From contig CAVPTO010000003.1 of the NCBI GenBank assembly GCA_963708675.1, forward strand, positions 62,001 to 126,000: 64,000 bases of DNA, given 5' to 3'. The DNA comes from DATAXP01 sp963708675. Its GTDB lineage: Bacteria; Planctomycetota; Planctomycetia; Pirellulales; PNKZ01. Made by a program: the position numbers and the translations under genes. Shown here in pieces: positions 9,216 to 18,925 of this stretch; position 1 is the stretch's first letter, and every line of letters begins with the position of its first letter. The notes under the pieces were generated by a model, which had not been told where the DNA came from, ran no database searches, and saw only the letters and a list, made by a program, of their open reading frames with translations.

Positions 9216-10856
9216 GAACTCCTCGAACCACGACCGGCCTACGTGCCGCCTCAAACCGAGCGCAAGACGTATCTGAACGTCGAGCATGGCGTGTTGTCGT
9301 GGCTGCTGACGAAAGATCACAAGCGCATCGCGCTTCTGTATCTGATGAGCGTGACGGTGATGTTCTTCGTCGGAGGCATTGCCATTTCGGTCGTGCGGCT
9401 GAATCTGCTTTCGCCCGAAGGCGGTCTGGTCGAGGCCGATACATACAACCGGCTGTTCACGATTCACGGCGTGATCATGGTATTCTTCTTTCTCGTGCCC
9501 GTCGTGCCTGCTGTGCTCGGCAACTTCTGCTTGCCGCTGATGATCGGAGCCAAGGACCTCGCCTTCCCGCGGTTGAACCTGCTGAGCTGGTACTTGTACA
9601 TGATCGGAGCCGCGTGGACCGTGTACGCCATGCTCGCCGGCGGCGTCGATACCGGCTGGACCTTCTACACGCCCTACAGCACGCAGTCGTCGCACTACAA
9701 CGTCGTGCCGACGATGGTCGGCGTCGTGATCGCGGGGTTCTCATCGCTGCTGACCGGGCTGAATTTCATCGTCACAACCCATTGGATGCGCGCGCCGGGC
9801 ATGACGTGGTTTCGCTTGCCGATCTTCGTGTGGACGCTCTACGCCACGAGCTTGATCTTTCTGCTCGCGGTGCCCGTGCTGGCGATGGCGTTGATTCTCG
9901 TGGTGATCGAGCGGCTCTGGCAGATCGGCATTTTCGATCCGGCGCTGGGCGGCGACCCGTTGCTGTTCCAGCACCTGTTCTGGTTCTACTCGCATCCAGC
10001 CGTCTACATCATGATCCTTCCAGGCATGGGCATCGTCAGCGAAGTCATTCCTTGCTTCGCGCGAAAGCGACTGTACGGCTACAACTTCGTGGCTTATTCG
10101 AGCTTCGGCATCGCATGCCTGGGCTTTCTGGTGTGGGCGCACCACATGTTCGTCGCCGGCATTTCGCTCTACGCCGCGCTGATCTTCTCAAGCCTCAGCT
10201 TTCTCGTCGCCGTTCCGTCAGCCATCAAGGTCTTCAACTGGACGGCGACGTTGTACAAGGGGTCGATCGTCTTCGAGACGCCCATGCTCTTCGCGTTGGG
10301 CTTCGTGGCGCTGTTCACGATCGGCGGACTGACCGGCCTGTTTCTGGCAACGCTCGGCATGGACATGCACGTACACGACACGTATTTCGTGATCGCACAT
10401 TTTCATTTCATCATGGTCGGCGGCATGGTAATGGCCTACATGAGCGGGCTGCATTATTGGTGGCCAAAAATCACGGGACGTATGTACTCCCAGTGCTGGT
10501 CGCGGCTGTGTGCGATCATCATCTTCGTTGGATTCTTTCTGACGTTTCTGCCGCAATTCGTCGTCGGCTACAACGGCATGCCTCGCCGGTATCACAAGTA
10601 CGTGCCCGAGTTCCAAGTGTGGAACGTTCTGTCGTCGGCCGGCGCGTCGATCCTCGGCGTCGGTTACGTGCTGCCGCTGTGCTACCTGCCGCTGGCGCTG
10701 AAGCACGGCAAGGTGGCGGGGCCGAACCCTTGGCGTGCCACGGGGCTTGAATGGCAAACGCCGTCGCCGCCGCCGAAGGACAACTTCGAACAGACGCCCG
10801 TCGTGGTTCACGATCCGTACATGTACCACTTGGACAAGGCCCAAAATGAGCCATAG
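9207..10856 (+). CDS. coxA: Cytochrome c oxidase subunit I, A2-type haem-copper oxidase
   Basis: 549-residue catalytic subunit that reduces O2 at the haem a3-CuB centre and pumps protons. The helix VI motif is YSHPAVY (residues 261-267): the Tyr-Ser pair in place of the usual Glu marks subfamily A2, and His263/Tyr267 form the cross-linked pair. The CuB histidines are HH at 312-313, and the haem ligands lie in HVHDTYFVIAHFH. ATG 9207 lies in the last, diverged unit of the upstream tandem repeat and has no clear ribosome site. The 3' end overlaps coxC by 11 bases. Confidence 0.97.
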   Translation: MSTELLEPRPAYVPPQTERKTYLNVEHGVLSWLLTKDHKRIALLYLMSVTVMFFVGGIAISVVRLNLLSPEGGLVEADTYNRLFTIHGVIMVFFFLVPVVPAVLGNFCLPLMIGAKDLAFPRLNLLSWYLYMIGAAWTVYAMLAGGVDTGWTFYTPYSTQSSHYNVVPTMVGVVIAGFSSLLTGLNFIVTTHWMRAPGMTWFRLPIFVWTLYATSLIFLLAVPVLAMALILVVIERLWQIGIFDPALGGDPLLFQHLFWFYSHPAVYIMILPGMGIVSEVIPCFARKRLYGYNFVAYSSFGIACLGFLVWAHHMFVAGISLYAALIFSSLSFLVAVPSAIKVFNWTATLYKGSIVFETPMLFALGFVALFTIGGLTGLFLATLGMDMHVHDTYFVIAHFHFIMVGGMVMAYMSGLHYWWPKITGRMYSQCWSRLCAIIIFVGFFLTFLPQFVVGYNGMPRRYHKYVPEFQVWNVLSSAGASILGVGYVLPLCYLPLALKHGKVAGPNPWRATGLEWQTPSPPPKDNFEQTPVVVHDPYMYHLDKAQNEP

Positions 10857-11586
10857 CGACGCACTGCTGACCGACGAAGAGCGCGCTTTGCTCGATTACA
10901 CGATGCTCAAACGGCATCGTCTCGAAGAGCAATTCGAGAATCTCGAACAGCAGACCCACGCCTCCAACACGGGCATGTGGGCGTTCTTGGCGACCGAGGT
11001 CATGTTCTTCGGTGTCTTGTTTGTCACGCTCGGCATTTACCGCTTTTTGTACGGCGAAGCGTTCGAGCACGCGAGTGTTCGCATGAACTGGATCATCGGA
11101 GGCATCAACACGCTCGTCCTGCTGGTCAGCAGCGGAACCATCGTGCTGGCCGTGCATTATGCAAGGCTCGGCCAAAGTAAACCGATCACGCGATGTCTCG
11201 TTGCGACCGCCGTGCTGGGCATCGCGTTCCTCGTGCTCAAGGGGGTCGAATACTATAGCGACTACCGCGAGAACCTGATTCCCGGATGGAAATTCAACGA
11301 GCAAGAATGGATCGATCGCGACGGTCTGACGGCTGACCAGGTGCCGTACGTCAAACTGTTTCTCATCTTCTACTGGGTCATGACCGCATTCCACGGTCTG
11401 CACGTGACGATTGGCATCATCGCGGTCATCACGATGGCAGTCCTGGCGCATCGTGGACATTTTTCGTCCACCTACTACGCGCCGGTTGACGTCTTGGCGC
11501 TTTATTGGCACTTCGTCGATATCGTTTGGATCTTTCTCTTGCCGATGCTGTATCTGCAAGGGACGCACACGTTGGGTCAAGGCTAG
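10846..11586 (+). CDS. coxC: Cytochrome c oxidase subunit III
   Basis: 246-residue subunit III with seven hydrophobic segments. ATG 10846 (MSHSDALLTDEER) lies inside the coxA end and gives the usual length; the open frame upstream is overlap only. Family stretches are NTGMWAFLATEVMFFGVLF in the first helix, FYWVMTAFHGLHVTIG and LYWHFVDIVWIFLLPMLY near the end. It stabilises subunit I and has no metal centre. The insertion between helices (residues about 145-165, NLIPGWKFNEQEW) is seen in caa3-type relatives. Confidence 0.95.
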   Translation: MSHSDALLTDEERALLDYTMLKRHRLEEQFENLEQQTHASNTGMWAFLATEVMFFGVLFVTLGIYRFLYGEAFEHASVRMNWIIGGINTLVLLVSSGTIVLAVHYARLGQSKPITRCLVATAVLGIAFLVLKGVEYYSDYRENLIPGWKFNEQEWIDRDGLTADQVPYVKLFLIFYWVMTAFHGLHVTIGIIAVITMAVLAHRGHFSSTYYAPVDVLALYWHFVDIVWIFLLPMLYLQGTHTLGQG

Positions 11587-11597
11587 GGAGCAACGCC

Positions 11598-11903
11598 GTG
11601 GCTGAGCACACACTCTCCGTGCGGACGTATATGATCGCGCTGGCGGCGCTCATCGTATTGACGATCGCAACCGTGGCCGTGTCGTTCCTTCCACTCGAAG
11701 GGCACTGGCACATCACGGCGGGGCTGGGGATCGCCGTAGTCAAAGCGAGCATCGTGGCCGTGTGTTTCATGCAAGTGGCGATGAGTCCGCGACTCTCGTT
11801 GTTGTGTCTCGCGGTGGCTTTCTTCTGGCTCGGCATTCTCGCCGCGCTGACCTTTTGCGATTACGCGACGCGCGGCGAGATACCATGGATGCCCGGACAC
11901 TAG
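11598..11903 (+). CDS. coxD: Cytochrome c oxidase subunit IV (prokaryotic COX4)
   Basis: 101-residue protein with three membrane helices, matching the prokaryotic subunit IV family. The start is GTG 11598, preceded by GGAG 8 bases upstream in the short gap after coxC; the longer open frame overlaps coxC and is unlikely. Typical features are RTYMIALAALIVLTIATVAV, the central VVKASIVAVCFMQV helix, and a third helix before the C-terminus. It completes the oxidase set (II-I-III-IV). Confidence 0.92.
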   Translation: MAEHTLSVRTYMIALAALIVLTIATVAVSFLPLEGHWHITAGLGIAVVKASIVAVCFMQVAMSPRLSLLCLAVAFFWLGILAALTFCDYATRGEIPWMPGH

Positions 11904-11920
11904 AGAGTGAGACCGTTGCG

Positions 11921-12262
11921 ATGTCCGCCAATTCCTCACATCGTGAAAATCGATTGGCACTTGGCTTGGTCTCGCCGGTGATCGGCGCGATCGGGCTGGT
12001 GTTGTTCTTTCTGCCAATCCTCTCGATTCCGCTCAGCGCGATCGCGCTGCTGCTTTCCGTGTTGGCGATCGTGGTACTGATTCGGAAGGCGGACATAGCG
12101 CTACGTTGGGCCTTCATCGGACTTGTGGTTTCGAGCACATCGTTAATGGTCGGCGTCGCCATGTATTACGACGCGATCGGTGAGGTGCCTAGCCGACAGA
12201 TCATCCCTTTGTGGCAGCCGGTGCCGTATCGTCCGACAGTGTCGCCGCCGTCGCGTCAGTAG
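11921..12262 (+). CDS. Small membrane protein after coxD
   Basis: 113-residue protein, start ATG 11921, 17 bases after coxD. Two hydrophobic stretches (residues about 14-50 and 56-80) are separated by a basic RKAD turn, and a short Pro-rich tail follows. It resembles the loose DUF4190-type class of small membrane proteins, but I cannot assign a function. The closeness to coxD suggests it is the last gene of the respiratory operon. Confidence 0.7.
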   Translation: MSANSSHRENRLALGLVSPVIGAIGLVLFFLPILSIPLSAIALLLSVLAIVVLIRKADIALRWAFIGLVVSSTSLMVGVAMYYDAIGEVPSRQIIPLWQPVPYRPTVSPPSRQ

Positions 12263-12385
12263 ACGTGCGCATTCGCATTACAAGTGCGACATGCTGACGT
12301 TTTTCTTATGTTTGCGCTGGCAACATAATCCGCGGGGTACGCGGTATGCAGTGAGCTATCTGAAAACAACCTCACTTCATTCGAC
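12263..12385. other. Intergenic gap after the respiratory operon
   Basis: 123 bases with no gene. Local AT-rich stretches (12299-12325) may hold a promoter for the next small gene. I see no convincing intrinsic terminator for the respiratory operon here. Confidence 0.4.
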
Positions 12386-12688
12386 ATGGATGCAATCATG
12401 TTTCATTCCATCCCAGGCGCCGGCGACATCCTCGGCAACCCCGAAACCAAATTGCCGGAGTCCCGCGCATCAGACAGCCAAGACTCGTCGGGCGTTTCTG
12501 CCGATGCCTTCGATTCGCCGGCGGCATCGGGGATCGGCGCTAACCCGAATCATCCGCAATACGAAGACATTGATGGCGACGATGCCGTGCGCGGTGACGC
12601 GGCACGCCAAGCCGCGCGGCATTTTGTTGATCGCGTCGGCGGCATTCAGCGGGCACTCGAACTGATTCGAGAGATTAGCGAAGGCTAA
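12386..12688 (+). CDS. Small acidic hypothetical protein
   Basis: 100-residue acidic protein from ATG 12386 (ATG 12398 also possible). The first 60 residues are low-complexity (Ser/Asp/Ala/Gly) and probably disordered. The last 35 (AARQAARHFVDRVGGIQRAL and following) form an amphipathic helix like those of small planctomycete proteins of unknown role. Codon use matches the neighbours, which supports a real gene. It stands alone between the respiratory operon and the SDR gene. Confidence 0.6.
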   Translation: MDAIMFHSIPGAGDILGNPETKLPESRASDSQDSSGVSADAFDSPAASGIGANPNHPQYEDIDGDDAVRGDAARQAARHFVDRVGGIQRALELIREISEG

Positions 12689-12737
12689 CGCGTGGGACGC
12701 GGCAAGGGCTCATTTCGATGATCAAACGGAGACTGAC

Positions 12738-13776
12738 GTGAAGCATTCCATGCAGGGCAAGGTAGTTGTCGTAACCGGCGCCTCGGCGGGCGTCGGACGA
12801 GCGACGGCTCGGGAGTTTGCGCCGCGGTGCGAAAATCGGTTTGTTGGCGCGAGGACATGCTGGGCTCGAAGCGGCGAAGACGGAAGTCGAATCTCTGGGA
12901 GGTCAGGCCATCGTCGTACCTGCCGACGTCAGCGATCCCGATCAAATCGAAGCAGCCGCCGATGCAGTAGAGAAAGCGTTCGGATCGATCGATATTTGGG
13001 TTAATGACGCCATGGTGTCGGTCTTTTCGCCCTTTAAGGAAATGACGGCGGCCGAATTCAAGCGCGTCACGGAGGTCACATATCTCGGTTTCGTCTACGG
13101 CACGCTCACGGCGCTCAAGCGCATGTTGCCTCGTAACCGGGGCATGATCGTCCAGGTCGGTTCGGCACTGGCGTATCGCGGCATCCCGCTTCAATCGGCC
13201 TACTGCGGCGCGAAGCATGCCATTCAAGGTTTTACCGAGTCGGTGCGTTGCGAGCTGATTCACGATCGCAGCCGTGTTCGCATCACGATGGTGCAGATGC
13301 CCGCGCTCAATACACCGCAGTTCGATTGGGTGAAGAATCATCTGCCTCGCAAGCCGCAGCCGGTGCCACCCATTTATCAGCCCGAAGTCGCCGCCCGTGC
13401 CATCGTTTACGCCAGCCGACATTATCGTCGTGAATGGTTTGTCGGAACGCCGACCGTCATCGCGATTCAAGGTAACAAGATTGCGCCGGGGTTAGGCGAC
13501 TGGTACCTGGGACATCAAGGTTACGGATCGCAACAGTATGACGGCCACGCAGATCCCAATCGCCGCAACAATCTCTATGAGCCGGTCGATCAAGATGTTG
13601 ATCACGGTGCGCATGGCGACTTCGATCATCGTGCGCACGGTTCCAGTTTTCAGTGCTTTCTCGATCGCCACCGCGGATGGCTGATCTCTGGGGCGGCGCT
13701 GGCGTTAGGGACGATGTGGCTCGAATCGCGACAGGCCGCACAAAAGCGCCCGCGTCGCCTGGCACGTACGAAGTAA
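12738..13776 (+). pseudogene. Short-chain dehydrogenase/reductase, frameshifted near 12819
   Basis: Classical SDR oxidoreductase split by a +1 frame change. The first frame, from GTG 12738 (GGAG at 12728-12731), has the cofactor motif TGASAGVGRA and runs to EF. The sense resumes in the next frame with RRGAKIGLLARG and continues to 13776. Loss of one GC dinucleotide in the run at 12818-12825 explains it exactly. Catalytic motifs downstream are intact: WVNDA (NNAG-like), the Ser in QVGSALAYRG, and YCGAK. A C-terminal extension holds two imperfect His/Asp repeats (DHGAHG, DHRAHG) and a membrane helix before a basic tail. It may be a working gene with an assembly error. Substrate unknown. Confidence 0.85.
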
Positions 13777-13785
13777 TCAACGGTC

Positions 13786-14352
13786 ATGGAACTACCCGAT
13801 GCAGCGACCGCCGTGCGATCAACCGACAGCGCAACTATGAGAGATGAAAGACTAGTCGCCGCCTGTTTAGCGCTGATCGGTTGTTCGATCGCGACGTATC
13901 TTTCGCTATATCAATACAGCATCGTCGCGCACGTGTGGGAGCCGTTTTTCGGACAGGGCAGCGTCGTCGTTCTGAAATACGGTTGGCTGGCCCCTGTTAG
14001 TCGCATGGTGAGGTTTCCGATTCATGACGCGCCGTTCGGCGTGATCGCCTATCTCGTCGAGGCTGGACTCGCCCTAACGCTTCTTAGTGGCGATCGCACG
14101 CACGAGCGCTCTGGGCTGCGCCTGTGCTACGTGGCGATCGTGCTCGCCCTTGGCCTCGGAAGCGTGGGTCTTGTGATCGTGCAAGGCGTGGTGCTGCACG
14201 CTTGGTGCACGTTGTGCCTGGCTTCCGCCATGCTTTCAGAAATGGTCGTGTTTGTCTCTCGTCGCGATATCTCCGCAGCGTTCAAGGGACTTCGAACGCA
14301 GCGCAGCCCGCGTGAGAGGTTGCCTTCCCAGAGCATCCTTCCCTCAAAGTGA
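13786..14352 (+). CDS. Vitamin K epoxide reductase (VKOR)-like membrane protein
   Basis: 188-residue four- to five-helix protein of the VKOR family, quinone-linked membrane thiol oxidases. ATG 13786 is 10 bases after the SDR; an internal ATG at 13837 would also precede all helices. The active CxxC is visible as AWCTLC near residue 147, preceded by a hydrophobic helix. The paired cysteines of the first periplasmic loop found in full bacterial VKORs are absent (PFFGQGSVVVLKYG), so it may be a short form with a different partner. No fused thioredoxin domain. The stop overlaps a possible GTG start of the next gene. Confidence 0.7.
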   Translation: MELPDAATAVRSTDSATMRDERLVAACLALIGCSIATYLSLYQYSIVAHVWEPFFGQGSVVVLKYGWLAPVSRMVRFPIHDAPFGVIAYLVEAGLALTLLSGDRTHERSGLRLCYVAIVLALGLGSVGLVIVQGVVLHAWCTLCLASAMLSEMVVFVSRRDISAAFKGLRTQRSPRERLPSQSILPSK

Positions 14353-14363
14353 GCCCCATCCCA

Positions 14364-16815
14364 ATGTCGCAGAACGAAGCCCCCGCACCTGGACCGAAGC
14401 CGCACTGGGCCTCGTCGGCAAAGACCGGGGTCGGTACGGCCATCAATCCCGACAGCGAACTATGGTTCTCGCTGACGCATGGCATCGTGTCGGAGGTGTT
14501 CTATCCATTCGTGGATTGTGCCTGCATCCGCGGAATGGGGTTCATCGTCACGGATCGCAAGCAGTGGATGTCGGATGAGCTTCACAACGCGACTTCAGAG
14601 GTGAGTTATCTCGCCGACGGGGTTCCGGCATTTCGCATGCATAACAAATGTCGCGAGGGGCGATACGAAATCGTGAAATCGATTTTGTCCGATCCGCATC
14701 GCGCGGCTCTGCTGCAGACAACGGAATTTCGTGCTCTCGAGGGAAGCCTCGCGGACTATGCGTTGTATGTGCTGGTGGCGCCTCATCTGAATAATCAGGG
14801 CGCCGACAACACCGCTTGGGTCGGAGAGTTCAAAGGAATGCCGATGCTCTTCGCGCGCCGCGGCGACTATGCGCTCGCACTGGCCTGCACCGCGCCATGG
14901 CTCAAGCGTTCGGCGGGATTCGCCGGGGAATCCGATGGACGGCTCGACTTGGAGCAACACAAGCAAATGCTCTGGACTTACGACCGCGCGGAACATGGGA
15001 ACGTCGTCCTCACCGCAGAAGTAGACCTTGCCACTTGCGATGGACGGTTTGTGATGGCTCTGGGTTTCGGCCGCGACGAAGACGACGCCGCACATCGAGC
15101 CCGGGCAAGTTTGATGCAAGGGTTTCCCGCCGCCCGCGATCGATATGTCGCTGACTGGCAAGATTGGCAGAACAGCTTGAATCCGCTGAAAGGTTCTGTC
15201 GACCATGCGGAGAATCTGTACAAGATCAGCGCGGCGGTCATTCGGACTCACGAGTCGAAGGAGTTCCCCGGCGGCATCGTCGCCAGCTTGGGCACACCCT
15301 GGGGCGTGTCGAAGGGCGACCAAGACAAGGGCTACCACGTCGCTTGGCCGCGCGACTTGATCCAGTCGGTCGGCGGACTGCTGGCCGCCGGCGGCCACAA
15401 GGACTGCGCGGCGCGTTCTGTTTTTTCTGCACGTGACGCAGGAACCGGATGGGCACTGGTCGCAAAACATGTTCTTGAATGGCCGCCCATACTGGGACGG
15501 CATTCAGCTCGACGAGACCGCCTTTCCGATTCTCCTAATTGGCTTGGCGCGTCGCGAAGGGGCGCTCAGCGATGAGGACATTAAGCCTCTGTGGGGCATG
15601 GCACGCAAGGCGGTGAGCTACTTGGTTTGTCACGGTCCGGTGACTCCGCTGGACCGTTGGGAAGAAGAGGCCGGCTACTTTGCTTCGACGTTGGCCGTCG
15701 AGATTGCGGCACTCCTCGGCGCTGCGGAGATGGCGGAGGAAAACGACGAACCGGAAATCGCTGAGTTTCTTCGCGAGACGGCCGATATGTGGAACGCGGA
15801 GATCGAATCGCAGTTGTACGTCACCGATTCGGCATTGGCGCGAGAGGTGGGCGTCGATGGCTATTACGTTCGTTTCGCGAAGCCTAATCAACGAACCGCG
15901 GAGATGCCGGCTTCGGGGTCGGTCACGTTGAAGAACCACAAGGACGGAAAAGGGCACGTCAGCGTCGACGAGGTCGTCAGCCCCGACGCTCTCGCGCTGG
16001 TGCGTTTCGGGCTGCGCTCCGCCGACGATCCGCGGATCGTGAACACGGTTCGCGTGATCGACCACGTGCTCAAGGTCACGACGCCATCTGGCACTTCGTG
16101 GCATCGGTATAACCATGACGGTTACGGCGAACACGCCGACGGAAGCCCGTTCGACGGCACCGGTATTGGTCGCCTCTGGCCGCTGCTCACCGGCGAGCGT
16201 GGGCATTATGAGTTGGCGGCCGGCCACATCGACGAGGCGCATCGGCTGCTGAAATCGATGGAGGGCTTTGCCAACGCCAGCGGGCTGATCCCGGAACAGA
16301 TTTGGGACTCCGAAGATATTCCCGAGCATCAACTCGTCTGCGGTCGACCGTCAGGTTCGGCAATGCCGTTGGTCTGGGCGCATGCCGAATACCTGAAGCT
16401 GCGTCGTTCGTTGCACGACCGAAAAGTGTTCGATATGCCCGTGCATGCCGCCGAGCGCTACGTACACAACGAAGTCCGCTGCCATCGGACGTATTGGCGA
16501 TTCGAACAGCCTTGCGCCACGCTGCCTGCCGACCATGATTTGCGAATCGAGGTATTGGCAAGCGCCGAAGTGCGATGGACGAGCGACGATTGGAAAACGA
16601 CACGAACCAGTTCCACGAAGGATTCGCATCTGGGATTGCACTATGTCGACTTACCGACGTCGGGCCAGAGCGCCGGGACGATCTTGCAGTTTACTTTCCG
16701 TTGGATCGATGCAGATCGTTGGGAAGGAACGACGTTTGAAGCGCAACTGACCGAGCCTCGCGAACATGCCGACACCCCCGTCGACACGGAAAGCGAGCAC
16801 ATAGCCTCTACGTAG
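14364..16815 (+). pseudogene. GH15 glucoamylase/glucodextranase-like enzyme, frameshifted near 15412
   Basis: About 816 residues once corrected. The N-terminal domain is glucodextranase-like (WFSLTHGIVSEVFYPFVDCA), followed by the GH15 (alpha/alpha)6 barrel that releases glucose from alpha-glucans. The first frame reads to HVAWPRDLIQSVGGLLAAGG and HKDCA. The sense then continues one base later as RVLFFLHVTQEPDGHW, so one extra base in the run 15408-15416 accounts for the break. Downstream, the catalytic region GLIPEQIWDSED (general acid Glu near residue 643) and SAMPLVWAHAEYLKL are intact, then a beta-rich C-terminal domain. ATG 14364 is preferred; GTG 14349 is possible. With GlgX it suggests glycogen use in this island. 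Confidence 0.88.
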
Positions 16816-16866
16816 TGCGCATGGCATTTCTCATTTCACCTACCATCTCATCAGAGGAGAGCCGAA

Positions 16867-17274
16867 ATGTCGCGAATAATGATGGCAATTGCGTTCGTTG
16901 CCGTGGGTATTTGCAGTGCGACCTGGATGACCGCATTTGCGGCTCCGCCTGATCAAGGTATCGGTCAACAGATCGGCACTGCGATCGATCGGGGAGTTAA
17001 TGCTATTAGTTCGGAAGTCGAATCAGGTTGGGAGCAGGTGCGCCGCGCCATTGATCGCTTTGGTATTGAAGGTCGCGTCTACAGCCGTCTGCACTGGGAC
17101 AAAGCACTGAGTTCGTCGAACATCGACGTCGTTACAGAGTCGGATGGCGTCATCGAGTTGAAAGGGACCGTGCCCGATCTCACCGCGAAAGTAAAGGCGG
17201 TTGAACTTGCGAAAGAAACCACCGGCGTTCAACAAGTAGTCGATCATCTTACGACTGCATCGCCACAACCGTAG
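16867..17274 (+). CDS. Exported BON-domain protein
   Basis: 135-residue protein with a signal peptide (cut after AFA near residue 26), a short amphipathic helical region, and one BON domain at about residues 60-130, including SDGVIELKGTVPDLTAKVKA. BON domains are envelope phospholipid/protein-binding modules often induced by osmotic or cell-envelope stress. A strong ribosome site (AGAGGAGAG) precedes ATG 16867. It is located between GH15 and sodC in the stress island. Confidence 0.88.
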   Translation: MSRIMMAIAFVAVGICSATWMTAFAAPPDQGIGQQIGTAIDRGVNAISSEVESGWEQVRRAIDRFGIEGRVYSRLHWDKALSSSNIDVVTESDGVIELKGTVPDLTAKVKAVELAKETTGVQQVVDHLTTASPQP

Positions 17275-17303
17275 TCCACGAATCATCAATCACGAGGTGC
17301 ACC

Positions 17304-17858
17304 ATGACTGCAAAAACCTGGATCGCACTGTTGGGAATCAGTTTGAGCGGAGTCGCCTGTAATCAAATGAAAGCCGGCGCCAACGGTTCGGACAAATCGG
17401 AACCGGCCGAGGCAATCTGCGTGCTCGAACCGACGAAGGGAAATGACGTCACCGGCACAATCTCGATCCTTCAAAAAGGCGGCGACGTGCATATCGCCGG
17501 CGAAGTGCGAAAACTCTCGCCGGGGAAGCACGGCTTCCACGTCCATGAATTTGGTGACTTGCGTGCGGAAGATGGCTCGACGACGGGCGGTCATTACAAT
17601 CCCAGCCATCAAGAACACGGCGGACTCGACGCGCCGCATCATCATCTCGGCGATCTTGGAAACATCACGGCCAACGACGATGGCGTCGCGCTCATCGATA
17701 TGATCGCCCATGGTCTGAAAACCAGCTCGATCATCGGCCGTTCGCTCGTCGTGCATGCCAAAGCGGACGACCTACACACTCAACCGAGCGGAGATTCCGG
17801 ACCGCGAGTTGCCGTGGGGGTCATTGGTTTCAGGCAGATCACACCTGCCACGCCATGA
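17304..17858 (+). CDS. sodC: Cu/Zn superoxide dismutase without the canonical disulfide
   Basis: 184-residue exported SodC that removes superoxide outside the cytoplasm. The signal ends near GVAC; the -3 Gly makes lipoprotein processing possible but not certain. Metal ligands are all visible: HGFHVHE, GGHYNP, HHHLGDLGN and VVHAKADD, and the guiding Arg is kept in SGPRVAVGVIG. Both cysteines of the intrasubunit disulfide are missing: the loop after EFGD has none, and the usual ACGVIG reads AVGVIG. Preceded by CACGAGGTG-type ribosome site at 17290-17298. Confidence 0.93.
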   Translation: MTAKTWIALLGISLSGVACNQMKAGANGSDKSEPAEAICVLEPTKGNDVTGTISILQKGGDVHIAGEVRKLSPGKHGFHVHEFGDLRAEDGSTTGGHYNPSHQEHGGLDAPHHHLGDLGNITANDDGVALIDMIAHGLKTSSIIGRSLVVHAKADDLHTQPSGDSGPRVAVGVIGFRQITPATP

Positions 17859-17938
17859 GCGTAATTAATTCCACAAAGTTCCATCCACTCGCCCGAATTA
17901 CATCTTGGGCACAAGTTGCCGAGCGGGTGTTAGCTGTA

Positions 17939-18556
17939 TCAGTGGGGGGCGTGCGGGCCGCTTCGGCTATGAAGCTTAACTTCGTTCACATCGGTCCCGT
18001 TCAGGATTCGTTTAGCATGATCTAGTTCGTGCGATTCGCCGTGGGCAATCACGAGTACTTTCCCATCCTTGACGCATTGCTCGTAGCGGCCGATATCTTC
18101 GCGGCGAATGCCTAACCCTGCCATTGCGCCGACGAACGTTCCCAGGGCCGCTCCTCCGAACAGGCCGGTGATCGGGCCCAAGAGGAAGACTGTTCCGATA
18201 CCGGTGACCACAGCAACCGCAATCCCGCTGAGGAATCCGACAACCCCTCCTAACCCAGCGCAAACCGCCGATTCCTTAGCGGACTCTTGCCCCAACTTGA
18301 GATCTGTCACCAAATCGGGATCGTCTTTGATGTGCGACATGACCAGCGACATCTGGTCATGTGGAAACTCGGAGCCGTGCAAGATGTGCAACGCCCGTTC
18401 TGCCCGTGTGATGGAGTCGTATACCGCTACCACACACGCGCCGACCAAACGCTCCGCGAAAGGAACGAATTGCACGTGTCCCTCGTTAGCGAGCTTTTCG
18501 GCCTTCCGCTCCTCTGAGATCTTGCCGCCGTCCAGCTCTTCGCTTTCGGCCGTCAT
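17939..18556 (-). CDS. Glycine-zipper stress protein (general stress 17M/DUF1269-like)
   Basis: 205 residues, start ATG at 18556 on the minus strand with a near-perfect ribosome site GGAGG five bases before it; the GTG at 18562 lies within that site and is rejected. The N-terminal domain (FAERLVGACVVAVYDSITRA) resembles the first half of 17M-type stress proteins. A Gly/Ala-rich double-helix membrane or hairpin segment follows (GLGGVVGFLSGIAVAVVTGI to LGTFVGAMAGLG), then a C-terminal domain (YEQCVKDGKVLVIAHGESHE). A fragment with the same type of C-terminus lies at about 22110-22324. Convergent with sodC. Function unproven. Confidence 0.75.
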   Translation of the reverse strand: MTAESEELDGGKISEERKAEKLANEGHVQFVPFAERLVGACVVAVYDSITRAERALHILHGSEFPHDQMSLVMSHIKDDPDLVTDLKLGQESAKESAVCAGLGGVVGFLSGIAVAVVTGIGTVFLLGPITGLFGGAALGTFVGAMAGLGIRREDIGRYEQCVKDGKVLVIAHGESHELDHAKRILNGTDVNEVKLHSRSGPHAPH

Positions 18557-18925
18557 GATCACCTCCAGATTGTTGGGGGCTGCTTGGCCTGATCAGTTCA
18601 ACCGAGATGCATCTCTGAAGGCCGAGCACGCGGCCCATCCGCCGGTATTCAGATCAATCAGGCACGGCGATCGCCATTCTAGCACATGCGCTTTCCAGAA
18701 ATCCGCGGAGTGCTTGACCGCGGCTTTCGGCTGCAGGATTCTCGTGATGTGAGAGAGAAATCATCCGGGCGACGTCACGATGCGGCAAACGTTTCTGGAA
18801 ATCGAACGCCGCGCTCGTTTCTCCTGAGTCACCAACGCGTCAGCATCAAGCAAACGACTCGATGCTGGGCTCCGCGAGAAGGATCATTTTGGGTCGGACG
18901 ACATCGCCAGACCGCGGATCAGAGA
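18557..18925. other. Gene-free stretch upstream of coxB remnant
   Basis: 369 bases. It holds the leader and promoter region of the minus-strand stress protein (18557-18600) and the former 5' region of the coxB remnant. I see no further gene, terminator or repeat. Confidence 0.4.

Noticed and set aside
9074..10750. Plus-strand 558-codon open frame overlapping coxA
   Set aside because: Arg/His-rich translation with no family; it is the out-of-frame reading of coxA.
10519..11613. Minus-strand 364-codon open frame over coxA/coxC
   Set aside because: Antisense shadow of two conserved oxidase genes; charged, unstructured translation.
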